DNA of 64,000 bases from Bilabrum cf. latius (GCA_965178125.1 OZ237748.1:372001-436000), one strand, 5' to 3'. Positions 10,401 to 20,072 are shown, counted from the stretch's first letter. Program-made: numbers and translations. Notes: generated by a model not told the origin, from the sequence alone.

Positions 10401-13400
10401 GGCAAAGGCTGGCTCGACGAGCGAGACCAGCTAATCATACCCATAGAAATGCAAAATCACTCATGCACAGCGGACATCAGGACTGGCAGGGCTCCAAAAT
10501 GGCATGCGACCACGTCCTGGCATCGAATCCATGATCGGCAGTAGGAGGCCACGGGGCCAACTACAAGATCACGTGTCATGGCGTCTGACGAAGCAGGCGC
10601 CAATGACAATCGAATGCAATATGTACCAAATCTATGCAATCTGTGCAGCTGGTCCGAACGGGCTCCCTAAGCGGGCATGCGAACGGAAACCGGCTGTGCA
10701 AATCCGAGGTGTTCACCAATTCACGGGCAAAGGCTGGCTCGACGAGCGAGACCAGCTAATCATACCCATAGAAATGCAAAATCACTCATGCACAACGGAC
10801 ATCAGGACTGGCAGGGCTCCAAAATGGCATGCGACCACGTCCTGGCATCGAATCCATGATCGGCAGTAGGAGGCCACGGGGCCAACTACAAGATCACGTG
10901 TCATGGCGTCCAGACGAAGCAGGCTCCAATGACAATCGAATGCAATATGTACCAAATCTATGCAATCTGTGCAGCTGGTCCGAACGGGCTCCCTAAGCGG
11001 GCATGCGAACGGAAACCGGCTGTGCAAATCCGAGAAATGCGGTGTTCACCAATTCACGGGCAAAGGCTGGCTCGACGAGCGAGACCAGCTAATCATACCC
11101 ATAGAAATGCAAAATCACTCATGCACAACGGACATCAGGACTGGCAGGGCTCCAAAATGGCATGCGACCACGTCCTGGCATCGAATCCATGATCGGCAGT
11201 AGGAGGCCACGGGGCCAACTACAAGATCACGTGTCATGGCGTCTGACGAAGCAGGCGCCAATGACAATCGAATGCAATATGTACCAAATCTATGCAATCT
11301 GTGCAGCTGGTCCGAACGGGCTCCCTAAGCGGGCATGCGAACGGAAACCGGCTGTGCAAATCCGAGGTGTTCACCAATTCACGGGCAAAGGCTGGCTCGA
11401 CGAGCGAGACCAGCTAATCATACCCATAGAAATGCAAAATCACTCATGCACAACGGACATCAGGACTGGCAGGGCTCCAAAATTGGCATGCAACCACGTC
11501 CTGGCATCGAATTCGCGGTCGGCAGCGTGAGGCCACGAGGCCAACTACAAGATCACGTGTCATGGCGGCCTGACGAAGCAGGCTCCAATGACAATCGAAT
11601 GCAATATGTACCAAATCTATGCAATCTGTGCAGCTGGTCCGAACGGGCTCCCTAAGCGGGCATGCGAACGGGAACCGGCTGTGCAAATCAGCTCCTGTTC
11701 AAAACAACAAGCAGTGGGAATCACCTCCTCTGGAGTTGCCCCTGCCTGTCTTCCCAGTGTGTATTGCCACATAATGACAATTATTACTGAGAATATCGGG
11801 GCACAGCTGTAGAACACAGGTGCCACCGAAATTCCGAACAAGTGAGAGCCTCACATCTGCGCTCGGACTTGCGACCAATACTACACAATCTCTCCGATCT
11901 AAATCACTTCGTAACGTGCCTCCGTACCTACGGCACACAACTGACGGCATCGCCTGGTCTGGTGCTAAAATGCATTCAAAGCAGTGTATGTTTTTAAGGT
12001 ATTGTAGGAATGCGTTTGGCCTGGTTGGAATGCAGTAAGTGGTGGTTTCGCAGTGCACCTGGCGCTACCTCTCGGTCGTCGGCTCGCTGCCGGACCGCTG
12101 CCGCATAAGGCCGGTGGAAGATACGTTGCATGGATTCAAACTCTGACAGATCGATCGGCCGGGCAGTTACCGAAAATGTTCCATGTTGCATCATGAGCTT
12201 TCAGAACCCTCCGATCTATCCGCAGGATGGAGACACTCCCCTGCACTATGCAGCGTACATGGGTCTCACCGCCTGCGCCGCCATCCTCATGGAGGCAGGG
12301 GCCAGCAGAGGCATCAAGAACAACGTGAGCTTGCCAAACTGCATCGTAACAGCACTAAAATTTCAGATATCCATCAAGCTATCCAAGGGATCAAAGGACA
12401 CTCTTACGCCCGAATCCACCCCCCGTGTACCCTTGACACCCTGGCTCCTACTCTCTCCGTCGCCTCCTTTGATTGAGCAGAGTGGCAAGACTCCCTTAGA
12501 TGACGCATCCTCAAGGGGCCGGAGGGAGACAGCTGCCGCCATCCGATCGTTCACTCGTAGCTCCCCTCCGAGCGGTGGGGGTGCCTCTGGCGGGGCATCT
12601 GGGAGTGAGCTGGCTCGTGTGAAGCAGCAGCTGACGGATATTCAGGCCCAGGTGCAGGCCAAGGACCAGCAGCTGAGGGAGCGCGATGCCCAGGTGCAGG
12701 CCAAGGACCAGCAGCTGAGAGAGCACCAGCAGCAAATCCAGGCCAAGGACCAGCAGCTGAGGGAGCGCGATGCCCAGATGCAAGCCAAGGACCAGCAGCT
12801 GAGAGAGAACCAGCAACAAATCCAGGCCAAGGACCAGCAGCTGAGGGAGCGCGATGCCCAGGTGCAGGCCAAGGACCAGCAGCTGAGGGAGCGCGATGCC
12901 CAGGTGCAGGCCAAGGACCAGCAGCTGAGGGAGCGCGATGCCCAGGTGCAGGCCAAGGACCAGCAGCTGAGAGGGCGCGATGCCCAAATACAGGCCCTTA
13001 CCCATCGCACCCCACTCGGGGAGGCATGTCACGCGTTGGCCGCCGACGTGGATGCTGGGCTGCTGCCCAGTCCGGTGGAGGACGCGGGGGACGATCCTGC
13101 GGGCATCGGGGCGGCGCTGCGGGCCCGGCTGGGGCTGGGCGAGGGGGCGGCGGGCGAAGCCGTGTGGAGGCAGCTGGCTCTGAGCATGGGCAGGCACCGG
13201 GCTGCGCTGCAGGACCTGGAGCTGGGGGCCGTGGCGGGCGGGGACTGGTTCGGGCATCTGCACGGGCGGCTGCAGTACGCCACAGGACAGGGCGGCTGTC
13301 TGGATCTCGGGACAGTGCTGCCACCCGAGGAACTGGAGACTGGGCTCATCGGCGGGCGAGGTCGAGTGATAGAGGCAGGGCCGGCCAAGCGGCGCCCCGG

Positions 13401-15195
13401 CCGCGCGTCTGTCTTTGCTGCCGGCCAGCTGCCCGACTCTGCCTCGATGGCCGCGATCGAGGCCGGGCGCATCCCTCCGCTGAACCCGCCAGCGGGCAAG
13501 GAGGGGGCAAGTCAAGGAGTCAACGGCTTCGTGTTCGCGGTGGAGGTAGCACGGCGGGGGGCGAGGGGCGCTGGCGGGGCAGGGGCAGAGGGAGGGCCTG
13601 GGTCTGGTGGTCGATCGCCCGTGCGGCTGGCGCTGAAAGGGCTGCTTCCCTTCGCGCAGGGCAACTCGTACTACTCAGACCGCGTGATTGGGCAGCACCG
13701 TGAGGAGTGGAGGGTGCCTCAGGTGGTGGGCGGGCATAGGAACATCGTGCCCGTTAGACACGCGTTCTTCGGGTCCTCCATGCTGGTGCTGCCATGGGTG
13801 GGTCCCATGTTCATGGAGGCGGGGCAGATCGTGGGGCGCACCACCTGGCTGGCCATGCCCCTGTACCCCACTAGCCTGAAATCGGCTGCAGGGGATGTGC
13901 CGTGCACGGGGCCCAGGGAAGCGGCGCTGTGGCTGCTGCAAGCACTCGAGGCGATCCAACACATGCAGACGATGGGGGCCGTGCACCGCGACATCAAGGC
14001 GGACAATTTCTTCCTGGCTGGGGATGGACGGCTTGTGCTGGGCGATTTCGGGGCGGGCTTTCTGCTCTTCCATGGGGGCAGGGCAGCCGAGCTTGAGGTG
14101 GAGTTCCAGGAGAGGCAGCGGCAGCAGGCGCAGGAGCACGCGGCCGCCATGGGTGCAGGTGCAGGTGCAGGGGCGGCTGATCCCGAGATGGGGGCAGCAG
14201 GTGCAGCAGCAGGGGGCGATGAAGAAGAGGAGGAAGAGGAAGAGGAAGAGGAAGAGGAAGAGGAAGAAGCTGGCGAGCTGCAGATCGTGCCCGGGGAGGC
14301 ATTCGAGCAAGCTGGTGAAGGGTCCAAGCTTACTGGCTTTATTACTTCCTTGATCAATGAAGGCGGTGCGGGAGACAGCCGATCCCCTGAGCTAATGGCC
14401 ATGGGCAAGCTGAAGGTCACCAAGGACTCGAGAGGAAAGCCGCTCGAGACGCTGGCCCAGGCCTACGAGATGTCCGATGCGTGGGCCGCGGCCAAGACCG
14501 TGTGGGGGCTGCTGGCGCAAGGGGACGCGGCTGCGTCTGCCCTCCCCGGCAACGACAGGCTGTACAAGGACTCTGCCATCCCGAGGCTGCCCCAGGCCGG
14601 CAGGGAGCTGGAGGCGATCCTGAGGGGGCTGCTGCAGTCGCTGCCCAGCAAGCGGCTGCGGCCCGAGAGCGCCATTGCCGCCCTGCGAGCCCTGCTGTAC
14701 GGGCCCGGGAGCTGGGAGCAGGTGCAGCGGGCGGCTGGGGAGGGTGAGGCTGCGAGCGGTGGGATGATGGGCGGGTCCAGCGGTGGAGGCTCTGGGGCTG
14801 CTTCGGGGGCGGGAGCGGGGGATGCTGCATCGGCGACAGCAGCGGGTGCTGGAGCGGGTGGGTCTGGGCTGGTGGAGCTGGTCCAGGGGCAGCTGTGGGA
14901 GTGCGCGGCTGTGGATGCGGGGCGCAGGGGGGTGGAGGGCGTGCCTGCTGCTGGATTGTGCTGGGGCCTGGCGGGGCCTGCTCCCATGGTGCGGCTGCCG
15001 ATCGGGGAGGAGGCGTATGGGGCGTTCGGGTGGGGCGAGCGGCGGTGCGTCCCAGGAGAGGCGAGCCTGTGGGACCGGTTCCTGCGGCGGGAGGTGCTGC
15101 TGCGGGGGGGCGGGCCGGATGGGTCTGCGGCTTGCATGGCCAAGGACTGCAGGAAGCTGGTGGAGGCGATGAGGAGGTTCGGGCAAGGAGAGTGA
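1443..15195 (+). CDS. Unit B: ankyrin-repeat / coiled-coil / protein kinase gene
   Basis: The five-exon model is 1443-1592, 1970-2068, 3044-3142, 12226-12324 and 12481-15195, all joined in phase 0, for about 1053 residues ending at TGA. The start is the ATG of MSLLDA, shared by six paralogues. Exons 1-4 carry one ankyrin repeat each (residues about 22-149), and a fifth begins exon 5. A coiled coil follows (205-316), then a kinase domain (about 500-890). In-frame TAG at 2024-2026 sits where an ankyrin residue before LLIERG is expected. Intron 3 is about 9 kb because it holds element 1. Intron 4 (156 nt) is a multiple of three and stop-free, so its retention would keep the frame. It is the only unit here with a kinase. 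The likely role is a kinase with ankyrin-mediated targeting; its substrate is unknown. Confidence 0.72.
2693..2800 (+). other. Conserved Pro/Arg-rich block behind a splice acceptor (possible alternative last exon)
   Basis: Between ankyrin exons 2 and 3 a tract ending GTCTTTCAG is followed by a strongly conserved block of about 100 bp containing CCCCAGAGGGCCCCTCGG. Related blocks start near 17140, 24343, 25600, 30518, 43725, 49021 and 61575, and a diverged one near 41850. Read in phase 0 from exon 2, several copies give an Arg/Pro-rich run ending at TGA, so it could be an alternative terminal exon giving a two-repeat protein. Copies 25600, 43725 and 61575 lack the acceptor. It may instead be a conserved intronic element. 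Confidence 0.35.
3696..3983 (+). repeat. R1 terminal hairpin field, copy 1
   Basis: The left-end block of the short element, repeated at 4357-4644, 49880-50167 and 50541-50828. It is a run of perfect or near-perfect stem-loops: GTGGC/GCCAC, AGACAC/GTGTCT, GACCTGG/CCAGGTC, GGCAGCCC/GGGCTGCC, GCCAAGAC/GTCTTGGC and AGCGGTT/AACCGCT. Such a chain suggests a structured end used in transposition or a structured RNA. Confidence 0.8.
4106..4356 (+). repeat. R2 right-end block, copy 1
   Basis: A 251-bp block beginning GTTCAAAACAACAAGCAG and ending CTGACGG. It closes every element copy (also 11697-11947, 50290-50540 and 60509-60759) and carries the terminal stem-loop. At 4356/4357 it abuts the next R1 without a spacer. 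Confidence 0.8.
4357..4644 (+). repeat. R1 terminal hairpin field, copy 2 (left end of long element 1)
   Basis: Near-identical to 3696-3983 up to CAGTGCTTGCCC, after which the two diverge: this copy continues into the leader of the long element. Confidence 0.8.
4645..5080 (+). other. Leader of long element 1
   Basis: Sequence beginning CGCCGTTACCCACATGCGGG, shared with 50829-51220 of element 2. It has no credible ORF and links the R1 end to the 128-bp satellite. Confidence 0.6.
5080..8925 (+). repeat. About 128-bp satellite array 1
   Basis: About 30 tandem units containing GAGCAAGTGCCGAAGCACACC or close variants. The period is 128 bp where regular (for example 6892-7660); units before 6900 are more diverged and those from 6900 on more homogeneous. 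Because the unit lacks stops in some frames, long ORFs appear on both strands, but 128 is not a multiple of three and no conserved reading is visible, so I regard them as artefacts. The family recurs at 51220-57155. Confidence 0.85.
8926..9645 (+). other. Unique segment between the satellites of element 1
   Basis: About 720 bp of apparently single-copy sequence separating the 128-bp and 325-bp arrays. Short open frames occur but none is recognisable. Confidence 0.5.
9735..11690 (+). repeat. 325/332-bp satellite array in element 1
   Basis: Six copies. Unit length alternates between 325 and about 332 bp because every second unit has seven extra bases (GAAATGC after AATCCGA), giving a dimeric higher-order repeat of about 657 bp. 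Adjacent copies are nearly identical, which indicates recent amplification. The sequence differs from the 326-bp satellite in the equivalent position of element 2. Confidence 0.85.
11697..11947 (+). repeat. R2 right-end block of long element 1
   Basis: Same 251-bp block as 4106-4356. Its end CTGACGG is followed directly by host intron sequence CATCGCCTGG. Confidence 0.8.
12481..15195 (+). CDS. Last exon of unit B: coiled coil plus PINK1-like Ser/Thr kinase domain
   Basis: This exon is open for 904 codons. After the ankyrin segment SGKTPLDDASSRG come eight near-identical 14-residue repeats (AQVQAKDQQLRERD type, 12646-12981), two heptads each, predicting a long coiled coil. Kinase landmarks by residue of the whole protein: candidate ATP-binding Lys535 in LALKG, HRDIKADN at 651-658 with catalytic Asp653, DFG at 671-673, an SPE triplet at 784-786 in place of APE, and SDAW at 814-817 matching subdomain IX. 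The activation segment is very long (about 110 residues) and contains an Ala/Gly-rich stretch and about 17 glutamates (730-746). The HRNIVPVRHAF stretch and the SDAW region recall PINK1-type kinases; that subfamily call is by eye and tentative. All three catalytic motifs are intact, so activity is plausible. Confidence 0.8.
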   Translation, partial: SGKTPLDDASSRGRRETAAAIRSFTRSSPPSGGGASGGASGSELARVKQQLTDIQAQVQAKDQQLRERDAQVQAKDQQLREHQQQIQAKDQQLRERDAQMQAKDQQLRENQQQIQAKDQQLRERDAQVQAKDQQLRERDAQVQAKDQQLRERDAQVQAKDQQLRGRDAQIQALTHRTPLGEACHALAADVDAGLLPSPVEDAGDDPAGIGAALRARLGLGEGAAGEAVWRQLALSMGRHRAALQDLELGAVAGGDWFGHLHGRLQYATGQGGCLDLGTVLPPEELETGLIGGRGRVIEAGPAKRRPGRASVFAAGQLPDSASMAAIEAGRIPPLNPPAGKEGASQGVNGFVFAVEVARRGARGAGGAGAEGGPGSGGRSPVRLALKGLLPFAQGNSYYSDRVIGQHREEWRVPQVVGGHRNIVPVRHAFFGSSMLVLPWVGPMFMEAGQIVGRTTWLAMPLYPTSLKSAAGDVPCTGPREAALWLLQALEAIQHMQTMGAVHRDIKADNFFLAGDGRLVLGDFGAGFLLFHGGRAAELEVEFQERQRQQAQEHAAAMGAGAGAGAADPEMGAAGAAAGGDEEEEEEEEEEEEEEEEAGELQIVPGEAFEQAGEGSKLTGFITSLINEGGAGDSRSPELMAMGKLKVTKDSRGKPLETLAQAYEMSDAWAAAKTVWGLLAQGDAAASALPGNDRLYKDSAIPRLPQAGRELEAILRGLLQSLPSKRLRPESAIAALRALLYGPGSWEQVQRAAGEGEAASGGMMGGSSGGGSGAASGAGAGDAASATAAGAGAGGSGLVELVQGQLWECAAVDAGRRGVEGVPAAGLCWGLAGPAPMVRLPIGEEAYGAFGWGERRCVPGEASLWDRFLRREVLLRGGGPDGSAACMAKDCRKLVEAMRRFGQGE

Positions 15196-15287
15196 TGGGA
15201 GCTGGTGGAGGCGATGAGGAGGTTCGGGCAAGGAGAGTGATGGGAGCTGGTGGAGGCGATAAGGAGGTTCGGGCAAGGAGAGTGATG
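15154..15287 (+). repeat. 45-bp repeat spanning the kinase stop codon
   Basis: Three tandem copies of a 45-bp unit (GCTGGTGGAGGCGATGAGGA core). The first contains the coding end ...RFGQGE and the TGA at 15193-15195; the next two lie downstream. Since 45 is a multiple of three, copy number could change the C-terminus only if the TGA were lost. Confidence 0.8.
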
Positions 15288-15889
15288 ACCGCTTGTGGAG
15301 CTGATGGGGGGCTTTTCCTTCGTCGCCGAGCTGCAGAAATGGAGGCTACTGGAAAAGGGGGCCTGATGTGTTTGGTCATGAAATTTGAAATTGGGGCCGG
15401 AGCTTGTCTTGAAATGGCAGCTCGGGCCACTGCTTGCTTGCTGTAACTGACTGTATAAAGATAAATCCAAATGGATCAAGTTGACTGCATCATTGGTGCA
15501 TCGCCCAATGTTTGTTGTCAAAGCAAATATGTGCAAACAACACCCTTCGATTATGATGGCTACCATACTAATATAGTAATCAAACTTATTGATACAATAA
15601 AAACGACAGTTTCATCTACATGGACCGCGGCAAAAGCCCAGACGTGATCCGGGCGCCTGACCGGACGTGCGCGGCGCCAAAATAAGTTCCGCACACACAA
15701 ATATGGTCGGCTGCTGCAACCGCTTCCTGGAAGGCACTAGTCCGATTGTTATATCAGTTTGAGATGTGAGAAAGTTTGTGTTTTTATTTTAGTACCGGTA
15801 CAACTTGTAGAGTCTGATACTGCTCCGTAGCAGCTGTTGTATCCTCGCTACCTATGGTGCGTTGAGATCTCCTCGTGGATTCGATCCAT
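15288..15889 (+). other. Spacer between units B and C
   Basis: Probably the 3' untranslated region of the kinase gene followed by the unit C promoter. AATAAA at 15596-15601 and TGTAA near 15443 are candidate polyadenylation signals only. From about 15637 the sequence resembles the proximal parts of the other spacers. No gene is seen. Confidence 0.35.
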
Positions 15890-18800
15890 ATGAGTCTGCT
15901 TGACGCGGTACATACAATTAGTTGGTAAATGGTCAAGTTTTGCAGGGGAGACGCACTTCAATCAGCAGCCGAGTATGGCAAGGTGGACGACCTGAGGGCT
16001 TGCCTGGATTCGGGGACGGACATCGAATCCAAAGATAGCGTGAGATTGAGCTATACTGGTCGAGCTGTTGGATTCCTTCTTGGGTTGATATAAGTGTTAA
16101 GACCGGAAGGTCCACGTACAGGCGGTTTTGTAGCTCACCAGTGATGGTATGAGGGCGGTCCACCATTGGATACCTGTTGCACGCCATCGATTCATCGGCG
16201 AGCTAAATCAGGGGGCGAGTCGGGGGAGCTAATTTGATTCAGGTGTAATGGTGTGCGTACATGACAGTGACATACACCTCTTCTTCTGCATGCTCTCCGC
16301 GCCTGGCCATCAGCGGATCTTCATCCCCCGCCACCATGTTGCTCCCTTCCCTCGGGGTCTGGTTGCCATCCACGGCTACCCACCAACGGTTTTATCTGTC
16401 TTGGTGCATCGCAGTATGGTAAGACAGCAGCATGGAAGGCTGCATACAATGGCAAGACGGACTGCCTGTAGCTGCTCATCGAGAGGGGCGCCAACGTGAA
16501 CGCTGCCGACATCGTGAGAGAGATAGGCTACCTGGCCAACAGGACTGGTTGTAGTCGATACTTGGGATATTTGATTTGGCTTGAGAGATTATTATACTGT
16601 TTGTATCCGTTCAAGTGGCTAGCATAGCATCTAGCTAGCTCCTCGTCGATCGGACCGGGCCTCCGAGCAGGTGCTCCCCGGTGGTGACTGACGAGGTCTC
16701 AAGGGGAGGCGCGATTTGTTGTTGATGTCTTGTGGATGTGGTCGATTCTATGTTGGTATGACTAAACCATGCATGTCTTCTAGTATTGGTGCTTAGTTTA
16801 GCCATCGTTAAGCTCCGCCCAGCTGTCCCACGTGGCTCTCGTGATGGGTGGGGCAGGCGGGTGGTGGCTTGCGGGATGCGGATTCACCCGAGTTGTGTCT
16901 GGGTTTAGAAGGCAAATGCCAATTACATGGTTGACTTTGTGTATTTCCTTTGTTCAAGGTTGGTTGTCGATCGATGGCAGCTCCCCGGGGGAAGACACGA
17001 TTGGCCTGTTTGACGAGTATCAGCTCGACCCTCATTGCCTGGCTTGCGCCACCGATGGGCAGAGTTCAACGAGTTTGCATTAATCAGTACATAAACACTA
17101 TGACATAAATGTGATTAATTTGAGTCATACGTCTTTCAGGACCTGCAAAGCGGTCGAGGCGGCTGCTGCCCGTCCCCCCAGAGGGCCCCTCGGCTATCTC
17201 AGCCCCCAGGCGGATTCAGAGGCCGGGACCGGTCCCTGTCGCGATGAAATGGCTTGATAGGAAGATTAGTATATGTTCGGATTCGTATTTCAGTGATTTT
17301 GTCCCTCAAGCGGGAATCGATCCGGGGACTGCGCCCCTAGGGCCCAGAGCGACTCCCACCGGTCCGTCCCAAAGCCCTCCCACTACACCCCCATCATTCG
17401 CCCCATGCCCACACACATCCACACCCACACCTTACCCAAACACCCCCCCTGCTTACCCCCACTCCCTGTCTCCCATCCCCCCACCACAGTTTGGCCGCAC
17501 ACCTGTTCATGAGGCATCCGCGAATGGGCACGATGAGTGCCTTCGATTGCTGCTTGAAAATGGGGGGGAAGCGAACGCGGTGCACGAGGTGAGAGAGAGA
17601 GAAATATGTTGAGGGAGAGGTTGGTCTTGTGTGTGCGTGCTTGTGTGTTGGATGGATGTGTGTGTGTCTGTCCGGCTTGGAATTGCCCGCTCCCGGGTCC
17701 AAGACCCGCTGGGAGGTCCCGGGCAGGGTCAGCTGTTCATTCGCGAACGTTCAGCTGATACTGGCGTGATCCTGTGATCGACCGGCGAGGTGTCATTCCG
17801 GTTCGAGTCTACACTGGGGCAAGAGAGAGATCAGCCTCTGCGCTAGACAGGATTAGCAAAGAAATGCAGAAGCAGCCTAAGCCAGTAGCTTTCTTCTCTG
17901 GCACGGCCTGCGACGCTAAGATTCGACGCAGCTCAGGGCACAACGAGTCCGCTCCTGCTGCGTCGACGGATTGAGCCTGGACACTTGTGCGCGTATCTCG
18001 GGCTGTAGGTATGGTATGGTATCATGGTTTGGACCCATCGGCGTGATTTTGGGAGCGCAATACTGCGATTATAATCGACTCCGGACTCGATTGGTCGCAT
18101 TGGATCGCCATTCCGAAGCGATTGGTTGCTTTCAAAAGGTTCAGAGAGCTTCGTTCTTGTCAAAATGTGGATGATTATCTTTATTAAGTCACCTTATGCC
18201 GGATTGACCGGTTCCGGAAGGAAGTAGCTGCACTCGCCTGGCCAAGCCATGGCTGGTGATCGATGGTCCATTCGATTCTCAAGCGGAGAACAGTTGGCTC
18301 TGCTAGCAGGTCCGATTGTTATCATCATTGTGTAGTTCGCTCTTTTGGCATGTTCTTTGAGGCGGGGGGATGTTTCAAATTGGGAGTCGGAGCGCTCGGA
18401 GAGTTCCGGTTTGATCGGACCGTGGAGATGTGGCGCTGGAATCGTGGCACCTTGTTGGGAGCACGCGCACCAACCAGCGCAGAAAGAGAGACGCCTGCAA
18501 CACAAGGTAACACGCACTGAGTGAAGAAGGCGTACAACGGAAGTTGATAAATAGCTGACTGTGCATATCCAGCCGAGTAGGTCCTCCTGCTTTGGATGCT
18601 TGCGAGAACAGTGGGCGTCGATGAGCGTTTAATTGGCGATGAAGCGATACATGATGCATGATTTAGGTTTATTGTATGGCGATTCTGATGCTTGGCGGGC
18701 CTTGGACTGTGTGTCTGAACGGCTCTGTCCGGTTCGTTCTGGCGAAGCTTCGCTAGCATCGGATCACCCAAGATCGGGATTTTGGGCTGCTTTGCCAGTG

Positions 18801-20072
18801 GAAATTAATTTGCTTGGTTTGTTTGTGTATGGATCCTGTATTGAAATACTTGGTTTGCGTAGAGCTTGCTGACAGCGCAACTGGATGCTGTGTGATCAGT
18901 TTTCTGCAGTCGTTTGAGCACAGCACCTGAACCGGGCAGGGTCAGCTGTTCATTCGCGAACGTTCAGCTGATACTGGCGTGATCCTGTGATCGACCGGCG
19001 AGGTGTCATTCCGGTTCGAGTCTACACTGGGGCAAGAGAGAGATCAGCCTCTGCGCTAGACAGGATTAGCAAAGAAATGCAGAAGCAGCCCAAGCCAGTA
19101 GCGTTCTTCTCTGGCACGGCCTGTGACGCTAAGATGCGACGCAGCTCATCTCCGAGCAAGCATTACAGGATCTATGTGAATGCAGCTCGACTTAATCGGC
19201 ACTGCCTGGTCTGGAGCCGCGATGGATTCAAAATTGTTTTCATTTTTCAGGTACCGGAAAAACTTGGTTTGCTTGATTGCCGTTAGTGGTGGTTTCGCAG
19301 TGCACCTGGTGCTACCTGTCGGTCGTCGGCTCGCTGCCGGACCGCTGCCGCACCAGGCCGAGTTTATCGGTGGTTGTGATGTTGCATATATTCAAGCTCT
19401 CAAAGATCGATCGGTCGGGCAATCGTTTGAGATAATCCGTGTTGGCCCATGACCTTACAGAACCGTCCGATTTTCCCGCAGTGGGTAGACACTCCCCTCC
19501 ACTGGGCAGCGTACTATGGCCACACCGCCTGTGCCACGATCCTCATGGAGGCAGGGGCCCGCAGGGACATCAAAAACATAGTGAGCTTCCACAGATGCAT
19601 CGCAATGGCACTTGATTCCCAAATGCTCATCAAGCTATCCAAGGGATCGAAGAACCCTCCCACCCACGAATCCACCCCCCGCACATCTTTGACCCCATGA
19701 CTCCTGTCTCCGTCGCTTTCTTTGATCGAGCAGAGAGGCGAGACTCCTACCAAGAAAGCAGACTCCAATGGCAAGTCCGAGGCAGCTACCACCATCCGGT
19801 TATTCATCCGCTCTAAGATTCGAAGAGCCATGTGCTGGAGGAGGGCAGTGGAGGCCAAGAGGGATGCATCGATGGTGTTCAGGGCAGCGAGCACTGGCAG
19901 GCCCATGGAGCTTGAAAAGAGGCTGAGGTTGGGCAAGCTGGCTGGTGGGTTGGAGATGAAGGGAATACCAATGTACGGCAGTGGGAGCTCTAGGCTGGTG
20001 TTTCCACTGGGGGCAGCCAGGCTTGGTGGGCACGACGATTGCGTGAAGCTGCTCCAGGAGGCCTAGGGATGA
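15890..20072 (+). CDS. Unit C: ankyrin-repeat gene
   Basis: Exons are 15890-16039, 16415-16513, 17490-17588, 19482-19580 and 19734-20072, phase 0, with GT-AG boundaries. The ATG exon (MSLLDAVHTISW) has TAA at codon 13 (15926-15928). Exon 2 has TAG at 16469-16471 between DCL and LLIERG. Exons 3-5 are uninterrupted to TAG (20064-20066) and TGA (20070-20072). Exons 1-4 hold one ankyrin repeat each; exon 5 adds a start of a repeat, the CWRRAVEAKRD stretch and two further ankyrin-like helices ending VKLLQEA. With standard decoding this would be a pseudogene truncated after 12 residues; with TAA/TAG as sense it is a full protein of about 290 residues. Intron 3 contains two SINE-like copies. Confidence 0.6.
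17721..17935 (+). mobile_element. SINE-like element, copy 1
   Basis: Begins GGGCAGGGTCAGCTGTTC. The first 40 bases form a near-palindrome: arms TCAGCTG/CAGCTGA around CGTTCGCGAACG in copies 3 and 4. GGTTCGAGTCT matches the RNA polymerase III B box, and TGGCGTGATCCTG about 38 nt upstream is an A-box candidate, so a tRNA-derived head is likely. It is absent from the same intron position in units D-G, which shows it inserted there. Confidence 0.6.
18934..19148 (+). mobile_element. SINE-like element, copy 2
   Basis: Near-identical to copy 1 over its whole 215 bp and in the same intron of unit C. The paralogous empty site is near 31913 (CACCTGAAC followed by the TGGATGCAGCTCG context). Confidence 0.6.

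Larger units (their letters stand above)
3696..11947 (+). mobile_element. Composite satellite-carrying element 1 (short + long, head to tail)
   Basis: An 8252-bp insertion in intron 3 of unit B. It consists of a 661-bp short element (3696-4356) joined exactly to a 7591-bp long element (4357-11947). Both start GATCTATCAC and end CTGACGG. The paralogous empty site near 26983 lets the insertion be cut out cleanly: left flank ...TCGATCGG, right flank CATCGCCTGG, with no target-site duplication. A stem-loop (CCGTA/TACGG inside GTGCC/GGCAC) lies about 11 nt before the right end. No transposase is seen, so it is presumably non-autonomous. Absence of duplication, the 3' hairpin, tandem copies and internal satellites resemble Helitron-like elements, but the exact TC...CTRR ends and A/T target are not met. 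A tyrosine-recombinase element is also possible. Confidence 0.75.

Noticed and set aside
5080-11690. CRISPR-like array
   Set aside because: There are no unique spacers of constant length between short repeats; whole units are tandem copies, and the context is eukaryotic.
3696-11947. Canonical Helitron
   Set aside because: Absence of target duplication and the 3' hairpin fit, but the mapped ends are GATC... and ...CTGACGG rather than TC...CTRR, and the target is not between A and T. I keep only 'Helitron-like' as one possibility.
12511-15566. Long minus-strand ORFs (up to 367 codons) antisense to the kinase exon
   Set aside because: They mirror GC-rich coding sequence on the other strand, are Pro/Ser/Leu-rich without recognisable domains, and overlap each other in several frames; the plus strand has clear kinase motifs.
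17721-17935. Genuine tRNA gene
   Set aside because: There is a B box and a weak A box, but no consistent acceptor, anticodon and T stems; the repeat structure and dispersed copies point to a SINE.
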